Source of the DNA: Lentilactobacillus senioris DSM 24302 = JCM 17472
Lineage (GTDB): Bacteria > Bacillota > Bacilli > Lactobacillales > Lactobacillaceae
Length of the DNA: 64,000 nt
Assembly (NCBI RefSeq): GCF_001436555.1
Contig: NZ_AYZR01000004.1
Coordinates: 62,001-126,000 of the forward strand
Direction of reading: 5' to 3'
A model generated the notes under the pieces. That model was not told where the DNA came from. It saw only the letters and a program-made list of their open reading frames with translations, and searched no databases. Shown piece after piece: positions 35,873 through 43,050 of this stretch. The position numbers were made by a program, and so were the translations under genes. How positions within the stretch are numbered: position 1 is the stretch's first letter; every line of letters starts with the position of its first letter.

Positions 35873-36669
35873 TAAATTAACCGCTCCCTTAGATAATTAC
35901 TAATTCCGTTAATCACGATAACGACTGCCAACGTCATCAAAATAATAACCGCCGTTTGGCTGTAATTAAATTCATTGAGTGACCGTTGCAGATAAACCCC
36001 AATCCCGCCAGCTCCTAAATAACCTAACACCGTTGAAGCCCGCACGTTAATCTCTAATGTGTATAAAAAGTAACTGATAAATTGGTTCATTACTTGGGGC
36101 ACCACCGCGAAATGAATGATTTGTAATTTCCGCGCGCCTACTGATTCCAACGCTTCAATGGGGCCTTCATCAATCGTTTCGATTACTTCGTAAAACAATT
36201 TAGAAACCATCCCAAACGAGAAAATTGCTAAGGTCACTACCCCAGCGGTGGAACCAATGCCAAAGATGGCCACAAAGATCGCCGCTAACAGTAAGTCTGG
36301 TAAGGTCCGAACTAAATCCAAGAAGAAACGAATTAGTCCGTGCGCCCAGGAGTTTTTAACGATATTACTAGCTGCCAAGAAGGAAAAGGGGATGGCAAAC
36401 AACGTCCCAATCGTGGTCCCCATTACCGCCATTTGGATTGTTTCTAAAATCGGCTGCCAAATAATGGCGATGTAACTCCAATCTGGATGTGACATTCGAA
36501 CTAATAAATCAGTAAATTGATCTAAGTTAGTAAAGAACATGGCAACGTCCACGCCCGCCACCTTGGCAGATAAAATTACTAACCCAATAATGACGACCGT
36601 TACACTAACCGTTTTGACGTGATACTTTTGCCCCCAGGATTGGTGGGGGAGTTTTTTCATGACTTCCAT
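35872..36669 (-). CDS. phnE1: Phosphonate-type ABC transporter permease (first)
   Basis: This is a 265-residue inner membrane permease of the PhnE family. The EAA loop lies around IDEGPIEALESVGARKLQII and the C-terminal signature is NVRASTVLGYLGAGGIGVYL. The ATG at 36669 follows GGAGGACCTCC. It comes 10 bases after phnC. The paired phnE genes are the usual arrangement in Lactobacillaceae for this transporter type. Confidence 0.93.
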   Translation of the reverse strand: MEVMKKLPHQSWGQKYHVKTVSVTVVIIGLVILSAKVAGVDVAMFFTNLDQFTDLLVRMSHPDWSYIAIIWQPILETIQMAVMGTTIGTLFAIPFSFLAASNIVKNSWAHGLIRFFLDLVRTLPDLLLAAIFVAIFGIGSTAGVVTLAIFSFGMVSKLFYEVIETIDEGPIEALESVGARKLQIIHFAVVPQVMNQFISYFLYTLEINVRASTVLGYLGAGGIGVYLQRSLNEFNYSQTAVIILMTLAVVIVINGISNYLRERLI

Positions 36670-36679
36670 GGAGGTCCTC

Positions 36680-37432
36680 CTAAATCGGTTGATAAATGGC
36701 GCTTAAGGCGTCTTCAGTTACCTGGTCAATCGGCTGATCGTAAACTAATTGCCCCCCGCGCATCCCAATAATGCGGTCCGCATACTGTAAAGCTAACGGA
36801 ACCGAATGCAAGTTCACCACCACGGTAATGCCGTCTTCTTCGTTCAATCTTTTCAAGTCGTTCATTACTGCTTGAGTGGTCAACGGATCCAGGGAAGCAA
36901 TTGGTTCGTCGGCCAAAATAATTTTGGGATCTTGCATCAAAGTTCGGGCAATCGCTACCCGTTGTTGTTGGCCCCCGGACAATTCATCAGCCCGCATATA
37001 AATTTTTTCGAGTAAGTTTACCCGGTCTAACGCCACAGCGGCCTGTTGTTTATCGGCTTTACTATACAAGTTCAAGATACTCTTCCAAGTGGGATAGTAG
37101 CTAATTTTACCGGACAAAACGTTGTGTTCCACGCTAGTTCGTTTCACCAAGTTAAAGTTTTGAAATATCATGCCAATCTTGCGGCGAAGTTCTCGCAATG
37201 ACCGTCCTTTAAGGTTTGTTACTTCCACTCCATCAACTAACACCTTGCCAGAACTAGGATTATGCATTTTATTGATGGTTCGCATCAAGGTACTTTTGCC
37301 AGCCCCCGACAATCCGACTACCACCAAAAATTCGCCCGGCTTCACCGTCAAATTAATATCTTTTAAGCCCACCGTGCCGTTATCGTAAATTTTATTGACG
37401 TCTTTAAATTCAATAATTGGTTTTGCATCCAT
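36680..37432 (-). CDS. phnC: Phosphonate-type ABC transporter ATP-binding protein
   Basis: This 250-residue ATPase energises the importer. Walker A is GLSGAGKST (about 39-47), the Q-loop region is [20 protein letters not shown] (a PhnC-type sequence), the signature is [13 protein letters not shown] (about 147-159) and Walker B is IILADEP. It follows phnD after a 98-base gap that contains an intrinsic terminator, so it is expressed at a lower level than the binding protein by read-through. Confidence 0.95.
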   Translation of the reverse strand: MDAKPIIEFKDVNKIYDNGTVGLKDINLTVKPGEFLVVVGLSGAGKSTLMRTINKMHNPSSGKVLVDGVEVTNLKGRSLRELRRKIGMIFQNFNLVKRTSVEHNVLSGKISYYPTWKSILNLYSKADKQQAAVALDRVNLLEKIYMRADELSGGQQQRVAIARTLMQDPKIILADEPIASLDPLTTQAVMNDLKRLNEEDGITVVVNLHSVPLALQYADRIIGMRGGQLVYDQPIDQVTEDALSAIYQPI

Positions 37433-37446
37433 TTCCCTTTTCCTCC

Positions 37447-37497
37447 AAAAAAATGGCTGGAAATAATCTCCATTCGGAATATTTCAGCAGCCATTTT
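37447..37497 (-). terminator. Partial terminator between phnD and phnC
   Basis: Arms AAAATGGCTG (37450-37459) and CAGCCATTTT (37488-37497) are extended by GAAATA/TATTTC with a 2-base bulge. On the minus strand a T run follows directly and then the phnC ribosome binding site GGAGG. This placement lowers downstream expression relative to phnD. Confidence 0.75.
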
Positions 37498-37530
37498 CAG
37501 TATTAATTTTACAATCACAGTTTTGGGGTT

Positions 37531-38469
37531 TTATTTATCTAACTTAGTAGCTTCTTTATCGTATTTACGAATGATATCGAAGTTGCTGTCCTTAGAGTCG
37601 ACGTAACCTTCATGACTGTAAACGCTCGAGATGATTTGGTGCCCTTTTTTGGTTTTGGCAATGTCTTTAAACGCTTTGGAGATCTTCTTTTGCCACTTAG
37701 AGCTCATATCACCACGAACCGTAATGGTATCGTTAGGAATTTTGCCCGTGGTATAAATTGGCACTACCTTTTTCATGACGTCTGGTTCATCGCCCTGTAC
37801 TAATAACCGGGCTCCTTGGAAAACAAAGGCTGCATCGGTGTTTTTGTTATAAACCGACAGAACCCCTTGATCGTGACCCTTCACTTGAACGGTCTTAATT
37901 CCGTCTTTGTTAATATTAACCCCGTGGTTTAGCATTTCTACGGCTGGATAAATCCAACCGGCAGTTGAGGTAGTATCCTGGGTTGCAATTGTTTTGCCCT
38001 TTAAATCTTGAATATCTTTAATGCCACTATCCTTCCGGACCAAAATTTGAGAACGATAGTAATCAACTAATTTGCCGGTTGATTGATCGTTAGGTTCCTT
38101 AACCCCGTAACGTTGAGCTTGTAATAAAACCTTGGCATTGTATTGTTTATGTGCCAAAACATAAGCATCAGGTGGGAGATAACCAACATCGACTTTTTTA
38201 GACCCCATAGCTTCTACGATCGTGTTGTAATCCGTAGAAACAGCTACCTTAACGGGAATCCCCAGTTCCTTTTTCAGTAGGCCTTCTAATGGTTTGGCCT
38301 TAGCTTCGATGGTACCAGCATTGGACGAAGGCACGAATTCAACGGTTAACTTCTTAGGAGTATAATCCCCCTTTTTGGCACTAGACTTGCCACAACCCGT
38401 CAAGCCGACAGATAGTAATAGCAAGGAAATAATAGCGACTCCATATTTGGCACGGTGATTAAATCTCAT
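37531..38469 (-). CDS. phnD: Phosphonate-type ABC transporter substrate-binding lipoprotein
   Basis: This is a 312-residue extracellular binding lipoprotein. The Met at 38469 is chosen because GGAGGGACCACTTG precedes it; the reading frame extends 17 codons further but without a ribosome binding site. The signal peptide ends in the lipobox LTGC with Cys26 as lipidated residue. The mature part has the PhnD/PhnS family marks LTVEFVPSSNAGTIEAKAKP near its start and MGSKKVDVGYLPPDAYVLA. Phosphonate, phosphite or phosphate esters are classical ligands of the family. The regulatory region suggests a nucleotide-linked compound instead. Confidence 0.9.
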   Translation of the reverse strand: MRFNHRAKYGVAIISLLLLSVGLTGCGKSSAKKGDYTPKKLTVEFVPSSNAGTIEAKAKPLEGLLKKELGIPVKVAVSTDYNTIVEAMGSKKVDVGYLPPDAYVLAHKQYNAKVLLQAQRYGVKEPNDQSTGKLVDYYRSQILVRKDSGIKDIQDLKGKTIATQDTTSTAGWIYPAVEMLNHGVNINKDGIKTVQVKGHDQGVLSVYNKNTDAAFVFQGARLLVQGDEPDVMKKVVPIYTTGKIPNDTITVRGDMSSKWQKKISKAFKDIAKTKKGHQIISSVYSHEGYVDSKDSNFDIIRKYDKEATKLDK

Positions 38470-38507
38470 CAAGTGGTCCCTCCAATAGTGTATTTGATTC
38501 ACATCCC

Positions 38508-38537
38508 ATCCTAACCCCAATAAACGAACTTAGTCAA
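38508..38537 (-). promoter_or_regulatory. Promoter of the phn-type operon
   Basis: On the minus strand TTGACT (38537-38532) is followed after 18 bases by TAGGAT (38513-38508). Transcription would start near 38500, about 30 bases before the phnD ATG. A CGAAC box fills the spacer between the two elements. Confidence 0.55.
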
Positions 38538-38624
38538 TTTATTTTTCGATTCAAGTTCGTGTTTTACCGTTTTAAAGGCTTATATACCGTTTAAATTTAT
38601 TTTTTTGCGTAAAATAACGAACTT
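38524..38624. promoter_or_regulatory. Three ACGAACTT boxes (PurR-box-like operators)
   Basis: The octamer ACGAACTT occurs at 38524-38531 (plus), 38553-38560 (minus) and 38617-38624 (plus). The CGAAC core in an A/T-rich context is the heart of the PurBox recognised by PurR in Lactococcus and Bacillus. The first and second boxes form an inverted pair 21 bases apart, as PurR boxes often do. The first lies between the -35 and -10 elements of the phnD promoter. A first-position A instead of the commoner C weakens the assignment to PurR. Confidence 0.55.
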
Positions 38625-38642
38625 TACTTAAAAACAAGCACT

Positions 38643-38765
38643 AAAAAAGCCTCAGGTCTACAAGAGACAAGAGGCTAGTATTTGGTCCGTTTAATTTACA
38701 GTGGTTTCTTAATTTTGCCACTGGTATTTAAACCTTCAACTTCCTAGCCTCACGGGACTAATTTA
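38643..38765 (-). promoter_or_regulatory. PyrR-type transcription attenuator
   Basis: On the minus strand the sequence AGTCCCGTGAGGCT (38759-38746) matches the PyrR binding-loop consensus ARUCCNGNGAGGYU at every position. Downstream lies a terminator AGCCTC...GAGGCT (38676-38671 with 38653-38648), with an inner GTCT/AGAC stem and a T6 run. The binding loop's GAGGCTAG is exactly complementary to the terminator's left arm CTAGCCTC, giving the alternative antiterminator. The mechanism is that PyrR with UMP favours the terminator. The next gene in this direction is phnD, so the attenuator should feed the phn-nucleotidase operon. Confidence 0.8.
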
Positions 38766-38943
38766 AAGTTACGATATTCAATTGATTAGTTAATTTAACC
38801 TAACACGAAATTTAATTTTTGGGTAGTGTTTTTTCTGATAACCCGATTAATAATTTCGAATCGCTAACCACCACAATCCCATGATAACGGGCATGGTGCG
38901 GTAGGTTTGCGATTGAAGTTTCTGGTTAATAAAGTCAGTTGGC

Positions 38944-41478
38944 TTATTTACTTTCAGCAGCAAATGCATCATTGACTGCTGCTTGTTCCGCTTCAATTAA
39001 CGCCACTCGCCCAACAATGATTCGTTCATCCATCGTGATTTCACGGGTTAATCCTGGAGTGTTGAGTTTAGGGATAAAGAAGTCCTTAAACTCTTGTAAC
39101 CGCGTTGGCGTCTTGAAGATATTGGCAATTGAAGTAATAAAACCAGTAAATTCCATGTCACCACCAACCGTCTTTTGCATCCAACCCCAATCGTTGCGGA
39201 TCCAATCCCAAGCTGCCTGTTGACCAGCATCATTAGCTAAGACCGCTGGGAACCAAGCCCGTAAATCCTGTGGCTTGATGATCGTTGGTTTTTCAAAATC
39301 TTCAATCAACTTAGCCACTTGTTTAGCATCTGGAGTTTCAGCTAAGGCTACTTGTAAATCCGCCTTAAAGCTGGCATCACTAGACTTGCGGTACAAGTCC
39401 ATTAGATGATCAAATAATTTCATACTGTTGTAATGCTTAATTTCATTGCTGATCGTTAAAGCCCGAATTTCTGCCGGCAAATTAATCAAGTCAGCTTGAT
39501 GTTCATTAAATAATTCATGGACTTGGGCAATCATTGCTTTATCCTGCGCATACAAGGCGGCGCTTATAACCGCGGGTCTGATTACTAAATCTTCAGGCGT
39601 ATCGCTATCGCGTTTAGTCAACCCTAACCGTTCCACTTGTCCCTTGCTTAATTGACCTAAGAAGGCTTGTAAATGTTGTTCTTCAGCAGAATCTGGTGTT
39701 ACAAATTTCTTGAGGTCGGTAGTAATTCGGTAAAGAGCGGTAATGACAATTGCCGAATGACTGGCTGCAAATTGTTGTAGTAATGGGATGACTTTTGCAA
39801 AACTGATTTGTTGACCTTCCGCTAATAACCGTAAATCTTGTAAGAACTGTAATTGGGTGATGGCATCAAAGTCAGCCATTTCACTCAATAAGTCGTTCAA
39901 CAAGGTTTCATCATACTTCACAATGAAATGGGAATTATTGCCGACGTTTAATCTAAACGCCTGCCCGGCTTGTTGCCGCAATTCCTGATAGTCACCCAAC
40001 TTAATTTCTTTGCCGGCCATAATGGTTGGCACCACATCATAATTACCGTTCAACGGAATTTGCCAGATACGTCCCTGGTCTTTGCCATCTCCGATAAAGA
40101 ACTGTTGTTGACTTAACGTTAATTGACCGTCAACCACGGAGGCAGATACTACTGGGTAACCAGGTTGTTCTAACCAGGAATTCATAATCATTCCCACGTT
40201 TTGACCGGAAGCTTCTTCTAGCGCTGCCCATAGATCAGCACCGGTAGCATTACCGTAGTGGTGGGCTGCAAAATAGTTCTTTAAGCCAGAACGTAAGGCT
40301 TCATCACCAATTAAGGAACGGACCATTACCAGCATCCGCGAACCCTTAGCGTAAACGATGGCACTGTCAAACAGCGCCGCAATTTCAGCGGGATCTTCAA
40401 CCGCCACGTGAACGGGTTGAACGTCATCAATAGCATCCCGTTGCAAAGCCCGTGGTACTTCTAAAGTTTGGAAAGTTTCCCAAATATGCCAATCTGGTTC
40501 TAAGGCATCTACTGCCACGTATTCCATCATGTTGGCAAAACTTTCGTTCAACCACAGATCATCCCACCACTTCATGGTTACCAAATCCCCGAACCATTGG
40601 TGAGCTAGTTCGTGGGTGATAGTAGTTGCCACGTGTTGTTTGGTAGCCATGGAAGCATTGGCTGGGTCAAATAATAGGTAAGATTCACGGTAGGTGACCA
40701 AACCCCAGTTTTCCATTGCTCCGGCGGAGAAGTCTGGTAAGGCTAACTGCCAAGAATGGGGTAATGGGTATGGAGTTTCGTAGTATTCTTCGTAAAAATC
40801 AATTGAGCGTTTAGCGATGTCTAACGGAAAATCGAGCTCATTAATATCATGGGCTTTGGTGGAGTAGACACCGATTTTAACTCCACTTTTGGTAGTAGTT
40901 TGTTTGCTTTGAAGATCACCGAAGGCAAACGCGATTAAATAAGTCGACATCCGTTTAGTGGTGTCAAAGTAGTGAACGCCATTTTCTTCACGCACTTCCG
41001 GCATGTTAGCCAAAATGGTTTCACCAGGTTTTTCATCAAATTTAATTGCCAAGTCAAAAGTAGCTTTGGCTTCTGGCTCGTCAACGCTAGGAAAGGCTTG
41101 TCGAGCTGCCGTAGTTTCGAACTGGGTCCCAATAATTTCTTGGCGTTTGCCATCTAGTTCATAGTATGAAGGATAAATCCCCATCATCGTGTCAGTTAAG
41201 GGTGCTTCATAGGCAATCATCACGGTTACCTTCCCCGCCCTTGGCAAATTAATGCGCACTAATTCCGCTTCATCATCGGTTTCAAACGTTACTTCTTGGT
41301 TATCCACCATGACGGATTCAATCGTTAAGTATTTTTGGTGCACCGCAATGGTTGGGTCCACCGCGTTCCCAGTAATCGTTGAAGTCCCAGCGATTTTTTT
41401 CTTAGCCCGGTTAATATCGATATTTAAGTCATAATGCTCTGGTTGAAATGTTTCGTATAAATGCCCGTTTTGTGTCAT
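38944..41478 (-). CDS. pepN: Aminopeptidase N (lysyl aminopeptidase)
   Basis: This is an 844-residue cytoplasmic M1 metallopeptidase that removes N-terminal residues from peptides, a standard part of the lactobacillar proteolytic system. Marks are the exopeptidase motif GAMENWG (about 252-258), the zinc site HELAHQWFGDLVTMKWW (about 289-305) with the third ligand in WLNESFA, and the catalytic Tyr region downstream. It has the usual length. It is monocistronic with AGGAGGTTGTC before the ATG. A weak cre-like sequence (TGAAAACGCTATAA on the minus strand) lies about 31-44 bases upstream. Confidence 0.97.
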   Translation of the reverse strand: MTQNGHLYETFQPEHYDLNIDINRAKKKIAGTSTITGNAVDPTIAVHQKYLTIESVMVDNQEVTFETDDEAELVRINLPRAGKVTVMIAYEAPLTDTMMGIYPSYYELDGKRQEIIGTQFETTAARQAFPSVDEPEAKATFDLAIKFDEKPGETILANMPEVREENGVHYFDTTKRMSTYLIAFAFGDLQSKQTTTKSGVKIGVYSTKAHDINELDFPLDIAKRSIDFYEEYYETPYPLPHSWQLALPDFSAGAMENWGLVTYRESYLLFDPANASMATKQHVATTITHELAHQWFGDLVTMKWWDDLWLNESFANMMEYVAVDALEPDWHIWETFQTLEVPRALQRDAIDDVQPVHVAVEDPAEIAALFDSAIVYAKGSRMLVMVRSLIGDEALRSGLKNYFAAHHYGNATGADLWAALEEASGQNVGMIMNSWLEQPGYPVVSASVVDGQLTLSQQQFFIGDGKDQGRIWQIPLNGNYDVVPTIMAGKEIKLGDYQELRQQAGQAFRLNVGNNSHFIVKYDETLLNDLLSEMADFDAITQLQFLQDLRLLAEGQQISFAKVIPLLQQFAASHSAIVITALYRITTDLKKFVTPDSAEEQHLQAFLGQLSKGQVERLGLTKRDSDTPEDLVIRPAVISAALYAQDKAMIAQVHELFNEHQADLINLPAEIRALTISNEIKHYNSMKLFDHLMDLYRKSSDASFKADLQVALAETPDAKQVAKLIEDFEKPTIIKPQDLRAWFPAVLANDAGQQAAWDWIRNDWGWMQKTVGGDMEFTGFITSIANIFKTPTRLQEFKDFFIPKLNTPGLTREITMDERIIVGRVALIEAEQAAVNDAFAAESK

Positions 41479-41597
41479 GACAACCTCCTAAATAATTTAG
41501 TATTCATCTTATAGCGTTTTCAATTCAAGAACAAGGGTTTAGCTACTTTTAAATTCTATGGTGTGGAAGTAAACCGTTTTGTTACTACCTATTTTCA

Positions 41598-42239
41598 TTA
41601 ATCATTTTCAGTATATCGAACCACCTGGAGTTCGTTATTTTTAAAGGTCGCCATGAAAACATCTTTAACATTGGTAACCCCGTGTTGAGCCAAAACTTGG
41701 GTAAGCCATTTCTCGTCTTTACCCATAATTTCCAAGACATCGTTATCAATTTGACCATCAACGATTACCGGATAACGAATACTGCCATCCCCCTGTCTGA
41801 GGACGGTGAGACTGCCATTTTGTTCGATAATAGCTCGTTTGACCTCGCTAATGTTATAAACCCCAGCGGTTCTTAGCTTAAAATCGACTTCTTTAGCGGA
41901 TAAATTAACCTTCAAACAGTTATCTACCAAAATCCGTCCGTTTTTAATAATCGTGACCGGCTCACCATCAATCAACTTTCCCACCCAGTGGACATGGGTC
42001 TTAACGTAACGGGTAACTAAAATTAACAGGGACCAGATGAGCAAAACCACCACAAATTGGGTCAGCGTAATTGCCGGATTATAAAGCACCCCACCGATAA
42101 TGCCACCCAAGACGTAGTTTTGCATTTGGTCCAGAGCCGAAGTGGGAGCCAGATTGCCCTTACCGGTAAAATTAATTAAAAAGGTGATAAATAAAAAACC
42201 GACAATTAGCTTAAGAATAATGTCTGAATAGGTGAACAT
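41598..42239 (-). CDS. DUF421 (YetF-like) membrane protein
   Basis: This 213-residue protein has three N-terminal hydrophobic segments (about 5-25, 38-55 and 60-78) and a C-terminal cytoplasmic YetF domain with VNLSAKEVDFKLRTAGVYNISEVK. The family was recently linked to membrane stress and nutrient or spore-related signalling in Bacillus, but it has no agreed biochemical role. It lies 2 bases after the DUF3290 gene and shares its ribosome binding region GGAGGATTAATT. The DUF3290-DUF421 pair is widely kept in lactobacilli. Confidence 0.88.
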   Translation of the reverse strand: MFTYSDIILKLIVGFLFITFLINFTGKGNLAPTSALDQMQNYVLGGIIGGVLYNPAITLTQFVVVLLIWSLLILVTRYVKTHVHWVGKLIDGEPVTIIKNGRILVDNCLKVNLSAKEVDFKLRTAGVYNISEVKRAIIEQNGSLTVLRQGDGSIRYPVIVDGQIDNDVLEIMGKDEKWLTQVLAQHGVTNVKDVFMATFKNNELQVVRYTEND

Positions 42240-42241
42240 AA

Positions 42242-42694
42242 TTAATCCTCCTGAATTTTAATCTCGGGATGAGATAGTTGAATTTTTTCTAATACAAACT
42301 GAGTGCCATCCTCGCTAAACAAAAGACGAAAATAGCCCTTAGGAGTTTTAACTAATAAGTTAGTAGTGTTATTAAGTTGAGTGGCATTAATCAATACCCG
42401 TTGGGGCTTCACCTTTAGTTTGGTCGCCACCTGTTGCACTATCTGCGTAACCTGACCGGTTTGTTTAATGGAATTACGCAAATTCGTATAATCATTAGCC
42501 TGAATCCCCACAATCAGCAAACACAGGACCCCCACAATAATGGTTAAGTCTTTATATTTAACGTCCCACCGATTTTTTAGGTACCTAATCCCAAAGGCAA
42601 TGAATAAAATCACCAAAATAATAATCACGCCGATATGAACATATTGCCAATTATTTTGATTGTTTTGGAGGTATTGATAAGTGTAAAAATCCAT
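42242..42694 (-). CDS. DUF3290 membrane protein
   Basis: This 150-residue protein of the DUF3290 family starts with MDFYTYQYLQNNQNNWQYV. It has two hydrophobic segments (about 20-40 and 50-66) and a C-terminal soluble part ending in acidic residues. The function is unknown; it is nearly always next to a DUF421 gene, as here, and the two probably form a membrane complex. The ATG follows AAAGGAGTAATCTAGA. Confidence 0.85.
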   Translation of the reverse strand: MDFYTYQYLQNNQNNWQYVHIGVIIILVILFIAFGIRYLKNRWDVKYKDLTIIVGVLCLLIVGIQANDYTNLRNSIKQTGQVTQIVQQVATKLKVKPQRVLINATQLNNTTNLLVKTPKGYFRLLFSEDGTQFVLEKIQLSHPEIKIQED

Positions 42695-43050
42695 TCTAGA
42701 TTACTCCTTTAATAAGTTAAAAACATTTTAGCACACACATTATTTAAGGAATTGTCAGCTCAGTTCCTTAACTTGGCGCCGTATTTTTAGAGGGAAAATA
42801 AATTTTAAATTAAAAAGGAGGGGGGCAAAAGTCATGAAATGACCTTATAACCACACTCCTCTTTTATTATTACTTGTGCTTATAACATCTTTTGAAATTG
42901 TGATAGGCCATTAACCATTGTTATGTAAGGGTTTCGATTACGCTTTAATTATAAACATATTTCAGTCACATTTTGCCCACATTTATTTGTTATCATCACC
43001 ATAAATTAATAAAGCAATCCCTAACCACTTTCGAAATGGAGGTACTCCTC
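42695..43050 (+). other. Intergenic leader region upstream of the pilus operon
   Basis: This 356-base stretch has no gene. It holds a perfect 8-bp hairpin TTAAGGAA/TTCCTTAA (42744-42751 with 42764-42771). A second structured segment, near 42813-42870, has AAAAAGGAG followed by a run of G, an inner GTCAT/ATGAC stem, then CTCC and a T-rich run, so it looks like a weak terminator or attenuator reading towards the pilus genes. A ribosome-binding-like GGAGG before ATGAAATGA gives only a two-codon reading. No convincing -35/-10 pair was found, though ATTATAAACAT near 42950 could serve as a -10 region. Confidence 0.4.

Noticed and set aside
38847-38950. Open reading of about 33 codons on the minus strand just after pepN (ends in GLWWLAIRNY).
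   Set aside because: It has no ribosome binding site, overlaps the pepN stop in another frame and matches no family I know. It may be a trace of a lost gene, but the evidence is too thin.
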